NCBI GenBank assembly: GCA_963820035.1
Contig: CAWFYK010000007.1
Coordinates: 1 to 64,000, forward strand
Source: JAWWPG01 sp963820035
Lineage (GTDB): Bacteria > Actinomycetota > Actinomycetes > Propionibacteriales > Nocardioidaceae
DNA length: 64,000 nucleotides
Direction of reading: 5' to 3'
Below the pieces are notes generated by a model. It saw nothing but the letters and a program-made list of their open reading frames with translations, was not told the DNA's origin and searched no databases. Shown one piece after another: positions 1 through 9,805 of the stretch. Each line of letters starts with the position of its first letter. The first letter of the stretch is position 1. The translations under genes and the position numbers were made by a program.

Positions 1-586
1 GAACGCCGGCGAGTCACGCCTTGGCGAGCTGATATCGCGAGCCGGTCGTTCATGTCGCGGGCGTACTCGCGGTTCGGGCCGGGCGGACGAGCGGGACCTC
101 GGCGAGCCGGGCGGGAGGAAGAACACCTTGGTGTCCGAGCGAGGCCGTTCCAAAGCTCGTGGCGCACGTCCTCGGGAGATGGCAGAGCGTGACCACGACT
201 TCGAAAGCGTCGCGGCGGGCCAACCGCTCCAACAGGTCGATCACTTGGTCCGGGGTTGTTCGCCAGCGGATTGAACGGGCAGTCGTTCTCGTCGTGCCCG
301 GCGGGCGCGGGAACACCACGCCCCGGCGCACGGCCATCCCGAGCGCGCGGATGGCCTCGATCCGGGCGTAGTCGCTCGCGTCGCGGACCCGGGCGAGCCC
401 TTCGCGCAACCGCTGGCGTTCGGCGATCGAGAAGTGCAGGTTGACCGCGTCGGCGTAGCGCACGGGCAGGAGGCTGTACGCCAGCGCGGCCCGTTCGATG
501 CCCGACTCTGCGGTCCACTGGCCGCGGCTCACGCTCTGTTCTCGGCGTGTCGGGGCGCCGGGTGGAGCGCTCGTGACCACCGTCAC
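1..586 (-). CDS. hypothetical protein, runs off the left edge, frameshifted
   Basis: Leftward reading frame that begins near base 586 and leaves the window at base 1. The first 90 codons translate without break and are helical and Leu/Ala/Arg-rich, containing the stretch LREGLARVRDASDYARIEAI. Further on, combining frames gives HDENDCPFNPLANN followed by PDQVIDLLERLARRDAFEVV. At least two indels break the frame, as in the neighbouring genes. I do not recognise the family; the helical N-terminus only vaguely recalls HEAT/FliG-like folds. It is divergent from the exonuclease-like gene beginning at 610, so the two may share a promoter region. Confidence 0.45.
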
Positions 587-609
587 AGGGCGGGCGTGAC
601 CGGCGCCAC

Positions 610-1521
610 ATGTGCCAGGCTCGGCCGGTGCGGGTGCACCTCGTCGACGGCACCTACGAGCTCTTCCGCCAGTACCTCGCGCCCCGGCCCGGGCACGTCG
701 ACACCGACGGGCGTCGAGGTCGGCGCGACCCGGGCGGTCGTGCTAGTCGATGCTCGACGATGCTCGAGGACGGCGCCACCCATCTCGGCGTCGCGACCGA
801 TCACGTGATCGAGTCGTTCCGCAACGACCTCTGGGCCGACTACAAGGACGGCGCCGGCATCGATCCGGTGCTGTTCGGCCAGTTCCCGCTGCTCGAGGAG
901 GCGCTCGTCGCGCTCGGCGTCGCGGTGTGGCCGATGGTCGAGTTCGAGGCCGACGACGCGCTCGGCGCGGCCGCGGTCGTCGGCGCGGCCGACGACCGCG
1001 GTCGAGCAGGTGATCATCTGCACGCCCGACAAGGATCTCGGCCAGTGCGTCGGCGGCAAGGTCGTGCAGCTCGACCGGCGCAACGACGTCGCTGCTCGAC
1101 GCCGACGGCGTGCGCGAGAAGTTCGGCGTGCCGCCCGGAGTCGATCCCCGACTGGCTCGCACTCGTCGGCGACACCGCCGACGGCTTCCCCGGCCTGCCC
1201 GGGTTCGGCGCCAAGACCGCGGCCGCGTTGCTCGCGCGCTACGGCCACATCGAAGCGATTCCCGACGACGCCGACGACGTGGGACGTGCCCGGCGTGCGC
1301 GGCGTCGACCGGCTCGCGGCGACGCTCGCCGCCGGCCGCGAGGTCGCCGCGCTGTTCAAGGACCTCGCGACGCTGCGGATCGACGCGCCGGTCGGCACCG
1401 TCGACGACTGGGAGTGGCACGGCCCGCAGCCCGGACGCTCGGCGATTGGTGCGACCGTTTCGGATCGCCGAGACTCGCCGAGCGCGCCGCCAAGCTCGCG
1501 GCAGCAGAGGGGATCGCGTGA
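610..1521 (+). CDS. 5'-3' exonuclease family protein (PolA N-domain type), frameshifted
   Basis: Joining frames gives a protein of about 300 residues starting VRVHLVDGTYELFRQYLA. It carries EFEADDALGAAA, the acidic metal-binding region of the 5'-3' exonuclease/FEN family, then IICTPDKDLGQ and IPDWLALVGDTADGFPGLPG. The last stretch is the GDxxDxxPG helix-hairpin-helix region that grips DNA, followed by GAKTAAALLARYG. It lacks polymerase domains, so it is a stand-alone nuclease probably acting on flaps or RNA primers. Indels near 712, 745, 756, 1000, 1091, 1137 and 1279 split it. The stop overlaps the region just before the enoyl-CoA hydratase start at 1526. The start may instead be GTG 628. 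Confidence 0.78.
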   Translation: MCQARPVRVHLVDGTYELFRQYLAPRPGHVDTDGRRGRRDPGGRASRCSTMLEDGATHLGVATDHVIESFRNDLWADYKDGAGIDPVLFGQFPLLEEALVALGVAVWPMVEFEADDALGAAAVVGAADDRGRAGDHLHARQGSRPVRRRQGRAARPAQRRRCSTPTACARSSACRPESIPDWLALVGDTADGFPGLPGFGAKTAAALLARYGHIEAIPDDADDVGRARRARRRPARGDARRRPRGRRAVQGPRDAADRRAGRHRRRLGVARPAARTLGDWCDRFGSPRLAERAAKLAAAEGIA

Positions 1522-1525
1522 GTCA

Positions 1526-2360
1526 ATGAGCGACGCGGTGGTCGTCGAGCACGTCCGGCCCGGGCATCGTCGTGCTCACGCTGAACCGGCCCGAGCGCCT
1601 CAACGCGATGAACTACGACCTCGTCGCGCGGGCTGTACGACGCGCTCGACGAGCTCGCCGAGCGACCGATCGTGCCGCGTGATCGTGCTCACCGGCGCCG
1701 GGCGCGGCTTCTGCGCCGGCCTCGACCTCACCGAGGGCGCGAGCCCGCCGTCGACGCCGGGCCTCGGGCGCGCGCAGGCGGGCATGACGCGTGCAGAAGA
1801 TGATCGCCGGGCTCGTCCCGAAGATGCGCGTCGCTGCCGCAGCCGATCATCGCCGCGGTCAACGGCGCCGCGTCGGGCGGCGGCCTCGCGCTCGCGCTCG
1901 CGAGCGACGTCCGCATCGCCGCCGCAGTCGGCGCGCTTCAACGTCGCGTTCGTCCGCATCGGGCTGTCGGGCTGCGACATCGGCGTGTCGTGGATGCTGC
2001 CGCGCCTCGATCGGCGCGTCGCGCGCGTTCGAGCTGCTGCTCACCGGCCGGCTGATCGACGCGGCCGAAGCCGACCGCATCGGGCTCGTCACGCGCGTCG
2101 TGCCCGACGGCGACGTCGTCGACTCCGCGCTGGAGACCGCGGAGCTGATCGTCGGCAACAGCCCGTTCGGCGTGCGCATGACGAAGGAAGTCATGTGGAG
2201 CCAGCTCGAGATCGGCAGCCTGCAGGCCGGCATCGACCTCGAGAACCGCACGCAGGTGCTGTCGAGCTTCACCGGCGACCTCACCGAGGCGATGGCGGCG
2301 TTCGTGGAGAAGCGCCCGCCGCAGTTCACCGACGAGTATGAGCACGGAGCGACGGCATGA
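1526..2360 (+). CDS. enoyl-CoA hydratase/isomerase family protein, frameshifted
   Basis: Crotonase-fold enzyme of about 275 residues, likely acting in fatty-acyl-CoA or related CoA-ester degradation. Recombined frames give LTLNRPERLNAMNYDLV, then ITGAGRGFCAGLDL-type oxyanion-hole region (VLTGAGRGFCAGLDL), PIIAAVNGAASGGGLALALA and the later GLVTRVVPDGDVVDSALE. The order and spacing match the family. Several single-base insertions break it, for example in the segments around 1555, 1630, 1840 and 2015. Its stop codon overlaps the start of the following SDR gene (ATGA at 2357), so both are probably one transcript. The exact substrate cannot be told from sequence. Confidence 0.85.
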
Positions 2361-3126
2361 TGTGTGCTCGACAGGACGGGTCGCGCTGGTCACCGGCGGC
2401 GGCCGGGGGATCGGCAAGGCGATCGCGCTCGGCCTCGCCGAGGACGGCGCCGACGTCGCCGTCAACTACCGCACGCGACGAGGACGCGGCGCGCGAGACG
2501 GTCGCGGAGATCGAGAAGCTCGGCCGGCGCGCGGTCGCGTACGCGGCGTCGGTCGACGACTACGCGCAGTGCGAGGCGATGGTCGGCGCGGCTGTCGCCG
2601 ACTTCGGCCACGTCGACATCCTCGTCAACAACGCCGGCATCGCGTCGCGCGGGCAGACCGTCGCCGACACCGATCCCGCCGAGATCGACCGCGTCATGCG
2701 CACGCACGCGTTCGGCGCGTGGGCGTGCAGCAAGCTCGTGCTGCCGTCGATGCGCGACGCAGCCGCGCGGCGACATCGTGATGATCTCGAGCGCGGCGAC
2801 GCGTGCACATGGCCGCGAACTCGGCGCCGTACAACATGGCGAAGGCCGCGCTCGAAGCGCTGGCCGTCGACGCTCGCCAAGGAGGAACGCCGCAACGGCA
2901 TCCACGTGAACGTCGTCGCGCCCGGCCTCGTCGACACCGAGATGGGCCGGCGGCTGGTGAAGGGCGCGATGGGCGTCGACGACATCCGCACGATGGACGC
3001 AGCGCAGCGCGTTCGGCCACGTGTGCTCGCCCGAGGAGGTCGCCGACGCGGTGCGCTTCGTCGTGTCGGAGCGCGGCGTCGTACATCACCGGCCAGCGCA
3101 TCGGCGTCGACGGCGGCGCGTTCTGA
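2357..3126 (+). CDS. short-chain dehydrogenase/reductase, frameshifted
   Basis: Classical SDR of about 255 residues. The cofactor motif TGGGRGIGKAIA is near residue 14, NNAG follows in DILVNNAGIASRG, and the catalytic Tyr/Lys occur in YNMAKAALEAL. The C-terminal end VADAVRFVVSERASYITGQR is typical of the FabG-like group. It overlaps the enoyl-CoA hydratase by four bases and may form a CoA-ester or lipid-oxidation pair with it. Indels near 2475, 2760, 2805, 2873, 3010 and 3080 break the reading frame; each lies at a codon boundary when the protein is realigned. Substrate unknown. Confidence 0.86.
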
Positions 3127-3171
3127 ACTGGCCGACGACCGACGCGCGAGCTTTGGCGCGATCGGCGTCGG

Positions 3172-3177
3172 TACCAT
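3172..3177 (+). promoter_or_regulatory. -10 box TACCAT for fxsA, leaderless type
   Basis: TACCAT lies six bases before the GTG start at 3184, which would place transcription initiation at or next to the start codon. The flanking 10-mer CGGTACCATC recurs at 13,098, ahead of the GlcD-like gene. Confidence 0.45.
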
Positions 3178-3183
3178 CGCTGC

Positions 3184-3627
3184 GTGGCGATTTTCGCTGC
3201 TCCTGTTCATCGTCATCCCGCTCGTCGAGATCTACGTCGCGGTGCAGGTCGGCCACGCGATCGGTGCACTGAACACGGTCGGCCTGCTGCTGGTGCTCTC
3301 GATCGTCGGCGCGTGGCTCACGAAGTCGACGGCTTCGGCGTGATCACCCGCATCCGGCGCCAGCTGCAGACCGGGCGGATGCCCGACGAACGAGCTGATC
3401 GACGGCGGGCTCGTCCTGACCGGCGGGCGTGTTGCTGATCGTGCCCGGCTTCGTCACCGACGCGATCGGGCTCGTGCTCTTGTTCTCCGCCGACGCGCGC
3501 AAGCGTCGGCCGCGCGGCGCTGCGTCGAAGCGCCGCTATCGCCGGCCGCGATCGACCTACGTCGGTACGGCCCGAGCGATGTCCGGCCGACCCGAGCTCG
3601 ACGCGGCCCGACATCATCGACATCTGA
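3184..3627 (+). CDS. fxsA: FxsA family membrane protein, frameshifted
   Basis: Small integral membrane protein of the FxsA family, first known in E. coli for relieving phage T7 exclusion by F; the cellular role is otherwise unclear. The recombined sequence starts LLLFIVIPLVEIYVAVQVGH, then LLLVLSIVGAWLTK, and later GGVLLIVPGFVTDAIGLVLL, which is the family signature of three to four hydrophobic segments with a conserved PGFxTD. The C-terminus is Arg-rich and ends in DIIDI. At least three indels (about 3195, 3391, 3428) break it. The start GTG at 3184 is supported by the -10 box just upstream. Confidence 0.8.
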
Positions 3628-3631
3628 GGAC

Positions 3632-4461
3632 TCACCGACATCGACGGTGGCGTCGCGCGTCAGTTCGAGCGGGCGGAGCAGTTCGGGGACCACGGGGCAG
3701 TCGACGCCGGCCGCGGCGTCGGCCGGGCGTTCGAGGCCGCGCGGCCCGGCGAGGCGGTCGAAGCGCTGGAGCGAGATCTCCTCGAACGCGGTCGTCGGCG
3801 GGCAGCGACGAGACGATCATCTCGTACACACCGGGCCGGCAGCACCCGGCCGACGCCGCCGACCAGCCAGAGCTCGCGCACGCCGCGCCGATCGTCTCGA
3901 GCGCGTCGGCCGGTGCCCGACGGAACGAGCGCCGCGTCGGGACCGATCGCGGTGGCCGAGACGAGCAGGCGGGCCGCGTGCTCGAGCACGGGATCCCACT
4001 CGTCGACGACCCGGACCGCGTGATCGCTGCGCCGGCGCCGCAGCGCCGCGACCGGATCGTCGCCGTCGACGCGGACCGCGACCGCGTCGATGTCGAAGCG
4101 TTCGAGCAGCGCGTCGTCGATCGTCGACGTGTAGCCGACGACCGCGACGACCTCGCCCTCGTCGAGCAGCGGCAGCGTCGCGCCGAGCCGGTCGCCGGTG
4201 CGATCGGCTTCGAGCTCGCGCACCGCGACGTGCGCGGCCGCGCGGCGTCGGCGCGCGGCGAGGATCCGGCGAGCACACCCACCACAGCGGGCCGTGCGCG
4301 CGGTGGTGCGCGAGCACGCGCCGGCACGCGACGACGAGCGACGCCGGTTCGTCCGCGAATCCGGCGAGCGCGTCGGCGGCTGCGGCCGCGAGGCGGTCGT
4401 CGTCGACGTTGCGGCGGGTGACCGAGCGCAGGCGTTCTGCGGGTGTGACCTCGCCCCACAT
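3632..4461 (-). CDS. conserved hypothetical protein, possibly eIF-2B-like, frameshifted
   Basis: Leftward gene of about 270 residues, convergent with fxsA. It begins MWGEVTPAERLRSVTRRNVD and continues through ASLVVACRRVLAHHRAHGPL, LPLLDEGEVVAVVGYTSTID and ALVPSGTADALETIGAAREL. The layout, a helical N-terminus followed by an alpha/beta C-terminal half with hydrophobic strands, recalls translation initiation factor 2B-related proteins found in actinobacteria, but I see no decisive motif. It is broken by several indels, including near 4270, 4220 and 3800. The C-terminal stop is uncertain because of these breaks and is placed near 3637. Confidence 0.5.
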
Positions 4462-4473
4462 GGTCCGCGGATC

Positions 4474-4879
4474 CTACGGCGACGGGTACGTGGTCGTGCG
4501 GCCGCGGAGCGCGGCGGTGGCGTCGTCGAGCGCGCCCAGCGCGTCGGCGCTGCCGCACGAGCGTGTCGATGTCGCCGCCGAGCCGGAGCCGGCCGCTGCG
4601 CCAGCGCGATCTGCGCGTTCTCCCGGCCGCGCGCGATGGCGACCGCGGTGTCGTAGTCGGTGGTGAGCCGCACGTCGGGCGCGTCCGCGGTCCGTCCCGC
4701 CGGCCACGCGTCGCGCCGTCGGCGTCGACGCGGAAGCGGTAGCGGACCTCGCCCCGGCCGGGCACGTCGCCGCACGACCTGCTCGATCACGATCGGCGCC
4801 AGCGCCGACAGTCCGGCGGCACGCCGCGCACCGCGCGGTCGAGCTCGCGCAGCCATATCTCCGACAGGAACTCGGGCAC
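4474..4879 (-). CDS. SCP-2 sterol-transfer-type protein, frameshifted
   Basis: About 130 residues, start GTG at 4879 giving PEFLSEIWLRELDRAV. The recombined reading contains RYRFRVDADGAT, DAPDVRLTTDYDTAVAIARG and ENAQIALAQGRLRLGGDIDT, which matches the SCP-2 lipid-binding fold as it occurs in small actinobacterial proteins. Such proteins bind acyl or sterol ligands; the ligand here is unknown. It ends RTTTYPSP. It lies just upstream of, and divergent from, the polyprenyl synthase gene at 4941. Indels near 4560, 4610, 4700 and 4770 disrupt it. Confidence 0.72.
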
Positions 4880-4928
4880 GACCGCAGCGTAGGCGGCACG
4901 CGTTCGGATCTCGCCGCCCGGCTGCGAC

Positions 4929-4934
4929 TACCGT
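4929..4934 (+). promoter_or_regulatory. -10 box TACCGT for the polyprenyl synthase gene
   Basis: TACCGT ends six bases before the ATG at 4941, the same leaderless spacing seen before fxsA and the GroES-like gene. Confidence 0.4.
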
Positions 4935-4940
4935 CCGAGG

Positions 4941-6022
4941 ATGACCTCGACCGGGCCGAAGGAGGCGATGTTCCCCGCGGCGCTCGGTCCCGTTCGCGAC
5001 CCGGGTCGAGCGCCGGATCGACGATCTGCTCGCCGCCGAGCTCGACGCGGTGGCGCGCGGTCGACGACCGGCTCGCCGAACCGATCGAGGCGCTGCGCGG
5101 CTTCGTCGCCACCGGCGGCAAGCGACTGCGGCCCGCGTTCTGTTACTGCGCGTTCGTCGGCGCGGGCGGCGACGACCGCCGATCCGCGCGTCGTCGACGC
5201 CGCGGCCGCGCTCGAGCTCGTGCACACGTTCGCGCTCGCGCACGACGACGTGATGGACGGCTCCGAGATGCGGCGCGGGAACGACTCGGTGCACGCGCGC
5301 TTCGCGCGCGCGGCACGTCGCGCCGGGTGGCGCGGCGAAGCCGCGCCGCTTCGGCGAGGGGATGGCGATCCTCGTCGGCGACTTCGCGTTCACCTACGCC
5401 GACGTGCTGATGCGCGGCATGCCCGACGCCGCGTACGTCGTGTTCGACGAGCTGCGCGTCGAGCTCTGCGTCGGGCAGTCGCTCGACCTCGCGGGCACCG
5501 CGTCCGCGAGCACCGAAGCCGAGCTCGCGAACCGCATCGCGGTCTACAAGTCGGGGAAGTACACGGTCGAGCGGCCGTTGCACCTCGGCGCCGCGCTCGC
5601 CGACGGGCTCGGCGCCGCTCGGACCGGCGCTGTCGGCGATCGGGCTGCCGCTCGGGCACGCGTTCCAACTCCGCGACGACGTGCTCGGCGCGTTCGGCGA
5701 CGCCGAGGTCACCGGCAAGCCCGTCGGCGACGACCTCCGCGAGGGCAAGCCGACGCCGCTGCGTCGCGCTCGCGTTCGCCCGCGCCGGCGCCGCCGACCG
5801 CGAGCTGCTCGGCCGGCTCGGCGACCCCGACCTGACGCCCGACGACGTCGCCGCGCTGCAGGACGTCTTCGTGCGCACCGGCGCGCTCGAGCAGATCGAG
5901 GCCGACATCGAGCGGCTCGTCGCCGAGGCCCGCGACGCGCTGGCCAACGCCCCGCTGGCCGACGCCGCGCGCGGTCCTGGCTCGACGAGCTCGCGGCCTA
6001 CGTCGCCTGGCGGGACCGATAG
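4941..6022 (+). CDS. polyprenyl diphosphate synthase, frameshifted
   Basis: Trans-prenyltransferase of about 355 residues that condenses isopentenyl diphosphate with allylic diphosphates. The first Asp-rich motif is HDDVMDGSEMRRG, the second is in QLRDDVLGAFGD, and GGKRLRPAF near residue 55 is the substrate-binding signature. KSGKYTVERPLHLGAAL precedes the second motif as in the family. Indels at about 5063, 5173, 5325, 5340, 5620, 5760 and 5975 break the frame. The polyprenyl product could be used for menaquinone, carotenoid or cell-wall lipid carriers; length of product is not readable from sequence. Gene order next to an SCP-2 protein does not settle this. Confidence 0.87.
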
Positions 6023-6061
6023 CCGGCCGCTCGCGGCCGCCACTCGTAGACTCCGGTCGCC

Positions 6062-7010
6062 ATGCCCGCCGCTGCCTCCGACCCGGCCATCTCCGTCGTC
6101 GGGCTCGCCAAGCACTACGGCACGACCCGCGCCGTCGACGGCCTGTCGTTCGACGTCGGCCCGCGGCGAGGTGTTCGGTCTGCTCGGCCCGAACGGCGCG
6201 GGCAAGACCACGACCGTCGAGACGCTCGAGGGCTACCGCACGCCCGACGCCGGCACCGTGCGCGTGCTCGGCCTCGACCCGGTGCGCGACGCGGCCGCGC
6301 TGCGGCCCCGCATCGGCGTGATGCTGCAAGAGGGCGGCCTGTATCCCGGGTCTGAAGCCGCTCGAGCTGCTGCGGCTGTTCGCCGCGTACTACGACGACG
6401 CCGAAGTCGCCCGACGCGCTGCTCGACACCGTCGGGCTGCGCGACGCGCGCGGCACCGCCGTGCGGCGCCTCTCGGGCGGCCAGCAGCAGCGCCTCTCGC
6501 TCGCGTGCGCGCTCATCGGCCGGCCCGAGGTCGTGTTCCTCGACGAGCCGACGGCCGGCATGGACCCGCACGCCCGCGCCACCACCTGGCAGCTCGTCCG
6601 CGACCTCCGCGACCGCGGCGTCACCGTGCTGCTCACGACCCACGCGATGGACGAGGCCGAGCAGCTCTGCGACCGCGTCGCGATCGTCACCGGCGGCAAG
6701 CTCGCGCGCTCGGTTCGCCGGCCGAGCTGACCCGGCACGCGGTCGCCGACGAGATCTGGTTCGCGGCCGCACCCGGCCTCGACGTGATCGCGATCGCGCA
6801 CGGCGCTCGGGCTCGCCGGCAGGCGGCGTCGTCGAGGACCGCGCCGGGGGAGTACGTCGTGCGCGCCGCGGGCACGCCCGGCGCGCATCGCCGACCTCGC
6901 GTGCTTCCTCCGCGACGACGACGTCACGCTCGCCGCGCTGCAGGCCGGCCGGCGTTCGCTCGAAGAGGTCTTCCTGCAGATCACCGCGGAAGCAGGCGTC
7001 GGTGACGTGA
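6062..7010 (+). CDS. ABC transporter ATP-binding protein, frameshifted
   Basis: ATPase of a two-gene exporter, about 310 residues. Walker A is GPNGAGKTTT near residue 45, the signature is LSGGQQQRLSLA, Walker B is VVFLDEPTAGMDPHA, and the H-loop is TTHAMDEAEQL. The C-terminal extension of about 80 residues is that of the DrrA/CcmA-like group. Indels lie at codon boundaries: examples are an extra t at 6351 (GGG-t-CTG), an extra g at 6802 and an extra a at 6821. The permease gene follows directly, with the junction near 7008. Substrate unknown; drug or lipid export is usual for this group. Confidence 0.88.
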
Positions 7011-7742
7011 GACGCCGAGCGCTGGTCGCGCAGACGCGCGCGGAGACCATCGCTGCAGCTGCGGCGGGGCGAGAACCTCATCGTCACGCTCGCGATCCCG
7101 CTCGGGATCCTCGTGTTCTTCGCCAAGGTCGACGCGATCTCGACCGACTTCGCGCACCCCGTCGACTTCCTCGTGCCCGGCGTGCTGTCGCTCGCGGTGA
7201 TGGCCGCGGCGATGGTGTCGCTCGGGATCGCGACCGGCTTCGAACGCCGCTACGGCGTGCTGAAGCGGCTCGGCTCCACGCCGCTGTCGCGCGGCGGGCT
7301 GCTCGTCGCCAAGACCGCGACGGTGCTCGGCGCTCGAGATCCTGCAGATCGTCGCTCGTCGTCGTCGGTCGGCGTCGCGATCGGCTGGCACGTGCCCGCC
7401 GGGATCTTCGCCGCGGTCGGGCTGCTGCTGCTCGGCACCGTCGCGTTCGCCGGGATCGGCATGCTGATGGCCGGCACGCTGCGCGCCGAGGCGAACCTCG
7501 CCGCGGCCAACGGGCTGTTCCTCGTGCTGTTGTTCCTCGGCGGCATGGCGTACCCGCTCGCCAAGCTGCCCGACCGCGCATGCAGGACTTCGCCAAGGCT
7601 GCTGCCCGCGGCCGCGCTGTCGGAGACGGTGCGGGCCGTGCTCTCGGCGCAGCCGTTCCCGGCGGGCGAGCTCGTCGTGCTCGTCGCGTGGGCGTCGCCG
7701 CGCCGCTCGCTCGCCGCCCGCTACTTCCGCTGGGAGGAGTAA
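7008..7742 (+). CDS. ABC-2 type permease, frameshifted
   Basis: Membrane partner of the preceding ATPase, about 240 residues. Recombined sequence starts near ALVAQTRAETIAQLRRGENL and contains segments IVTLAIPLGILVFFAKVDAI, VPGVLSLAVMAAAMVSLGIA, VGLLLLGTVAFAGIGMLMAG and GLFLVLLFLGGMAYPL. That gives about six membrane spans with the usual ABC-2 motif ERRYGVLKRLGSTPLSRGG between spans. It ends ARYFRWEE at 7742. Insertions at 7055, 7329 and several around 7345-7360 and 7575-7600 disrupt it. The gene converges with the TlpA-like gene at 7750. Confidence 0.82.
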
Positions 7743-7749
7743 CCCCCGA

Positions 7750-8341
7750 TCAAGCGGTGTGCAGGAGCTTGGTCGACTGCGGCCTCGAGGTCCGTCGGCG
7801 CTGGTCTCCCCGAAGACGCGGTCGCGCACGACGCCCTCGCGCGTCGATGAAGAGCGTGTCGGGCATCGCGTGCACGTCGTAGCGCTCCGCGACGGGATTG
7901 TCGGTCGAGTCCTCGATCAGCGTCGGGAACGTCACACCCAGCCGCTGCACGAACGCCCGGGTGTCGTCGGGGAAGTCCTGGTAGTTCACGCCGACGACCG
8001 CGATGCGATCGCCGTTGTCGTGCTGGGCCTGCTCGAGGGCGGGCATGTCCTCCTCGCAGGGATGGCACCACGAGGCGAAGAACGTCAGCACCACGGGCCG
8101 CCCGCGCAGGTCCGAGAGCGTCACCGGCTTGCCGTCGAGGCCGGGCAGCGTGAAGTCGGGCGCGACGCTGCCGATCTGCGCCTTGGTCGGCGTGACGACG
8201 GGCCCGTCGGTGGCGTCGCCGACGCCGAGTTGTCGGTCGCGGAGGATCAGGGCGCAGGACCGCGGCCGGGATCGCCAGCGAGACGACGACCAGCGCGACG
8301 ACGGCGCCGCGCGAGAGTCGGCGGGCGCGCGGGTGCGTCAG
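7750..8341 (-). CDS. TlpA/ResA-like thioredoxin-fold protein, frameshifted
   Basis: About 195 residues, membrane-anchored. An N-terminal hydrophobic segment AVVALVVVSLAIPAAVL follows an Arg-rich start. The thioredoxin domain has PDFTLPGLDGKPVTLSDLRG, then VVLTFFASWCHPCEEDMPAL with the redox pair CHPC, VVGVNYQDFPDDTRAFV and the cis-Pro region MPDTLFIDARG. Such proteins reduce disulfides outside the membrane, often in haem c or cytochrome oxidase maturation. That fits with ctaB directly upstream: the ctaB stop overlaps this gene's 5' end, and both read leftward. The precise start is unclear. Confidence 0.8.
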
Positions 8342-9248
8342 CGGACGAGGGCGTCGACCGCAACGGCGACGAACACCAGCATCAGGTAGACGTTCGACCA
8401 GCCGAAGAACTGGATCGCCCGCTTCGGGGACGGGCTCGCGCACCAGCGCGAAGGCCCGGGTGACGAACAGCGCGCCGAGCACGAACACCGACGCCGCGTA
8501 GAACCGGCCGACGTCGTCGCGTGAGCGTCATCGCGAACGTGAGCGCGACCGTGATCGTCGCGTACGCCGCGATCCGGCGGGTGGTGAGCTCGATGCCGTA
8601 CACGACGGGGAACATCGGGAAGCCGCCGGCCGCGTAGTCGTCGCGGTACTTCATCGCGAGCGCCCAGAAGTGCGCCGGCGTCCAGAAGAACACGATGGCG
8701 AACAGGATCCACGCGGGCGCGTCGAGCCCGTTGCGGACCGCGGCCCAACCGACGAGCGCGGGAACCGCGCCGGCCGCGCCGCCGATCACGATGTTCTGCA
8801 CGGTGCGCGGCTTCAGCCACAGCGTGTACACGAAGACGTAGAAGAGCGTGGCGGACAGCGTGAGCACGCCGCGAGCAGGTTCGCGACCGAGCGCGAGCAG
8901 GACGAACGCGAGGACGTTCAAGATGATGCCGAACGCCAGCGCGCGGGACGGGACGATCTCGCCCTGCGGCAGCGGGCGGCCGTGCGGTGCGCTTCATCAG
9001 CTGGTCGCGGTCACGCTCGATCCAGCAGTTGATGGTGTTGGCGCCGCCTGCGGCGAGCGCGCCGCCGACGACGACCGCCGCGATCAGACCGAAGCGCGGG
9101 ACAGCCCTGCTGCGGCCAGGACCATCGGCGGGACCGCCGTGACGAGCAGCAGCTCGATGACCCGCGGCTTGGTGAGCCGGACGTACGCGCCGATCGTCGC
9201 GAGCAGCGGCCGGGGTCGGACGTCGAGGGGAACTGCGGACTGGAGCAT
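8338..9248 (-). CDS. ctaB: protohaem IX farnesyltransferase, frameshifted
   Basis: UbiA-superfamily membrane enzyme that makes haem O from haem B for haem-copper oxidases. Recombined protein of about 300 residues: VRLTKPRVIELLLVTAVPPM, then NTINCWIERDRDQLMKRTA, which holds the first N-x3-D-x3-D motif with the CtaB-typical RDRDxLMxRT, RPLPQGEIVPSRAL, and the second Asp-rich loop near AMKYRDDYAAGGFPM. It ends QFFGWSNVYLMLVFVAVAVD. Start ATG at 9248 gives MLQSAVPLDVRP. Indels near 8428, 8517, 8875, 8992, 9105 and 9213. Neighbouring thioredoxin and cupredoxin genes suggest a respiratory-oxidase assembly cluster. Confidence 0.9.
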
Positions 9249-9291
9249 CGAGCTGAGGCGAATCTACCGGTCTACCGGCCGTGGACCGAGA

Positions 9292-9690
9292 TCATGCGAC
9301 CACGATCTTGCCGACCATGCCCGCGCGCGGCGTGCCCGTCGTACGAGCACTTGAAGTTGTAGGTCCCGGCCGGGAGCGTCACCGTGCCCGTCGCCTCGGG
9401 CTTGCTCGGCGTCACCTTGAGCTCGAACTTCGGATCCGTTGATCGTGAACGTGTGCGTCCTGGCTGCCCTTTTCGTGCAGGGTGACCGTGAGCGGGCCGG
9501 GCGAGGCGTTGATCGTCTTCACGTCGAAGTTGTACGGATCGTTGGCGTTGACGTCGATCGTGCCGTCGACGGCCGCCCGGGTCTTGCTCGCCGTCGCCGC
9601 CGCCGCCGCCTGCCGCCACAGCGCCGCGAGCGACAGGCCGAACGCGGCGAGCAGGCCGAGCGGTACGCGTCGGTTCCAGCGGCGGGACAT
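9292..9690 (-). CDS. cupredoxin-domain protein with signal/anchor, frameshifted
   Basis: About 130 residues. The N-terminus RRVPLGLLAAFGLSLAALW is a signal or anchor segment. The domain that follows has VDVNANDPYNFDVKTI-like strand, ASPGPLTVTLHEKGSQDAHV and, at the end, TVTLPAGTYNFKCSYDGHAA then MVGKIVVA. The Cys and His in FKCSYDGHAA plus a Met nearby are the cupredoxin copper ligands; an upstream His in the region near DAHV could be the fourth. It is probably an exported electron carrier or copper chaperone. An SD-like GAGGAGGA precedes ATG 9690. Breaks near 9325 and 9435. Confidence 0.7.
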
Positions 9691-9792
9691 TGCGGGTCCT
9701 CCTCGGACGCCAACCTCGGAAAGAGCGTCCGCAGGCTAGCTGCGAGCATGCCGGCCCGGATCGGGCCGGTATCGGACGCTACGGGCCGCCGC

Positions 9793-9798
9793 TAGCCT
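9793..9798 (+). promoter_or_regulatory. -10 box TAGCCT for the GroES-like gene
   Basis: TAGCCT ends seven bases before the ATG at 9806, which fits a leaderless transcript. The same hexamer with the same spacing recurs at 39,779 and 48,540 in segment B. Confidence 0.45.
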
Positions 9799-9805
9799 GC
9801 GCGCG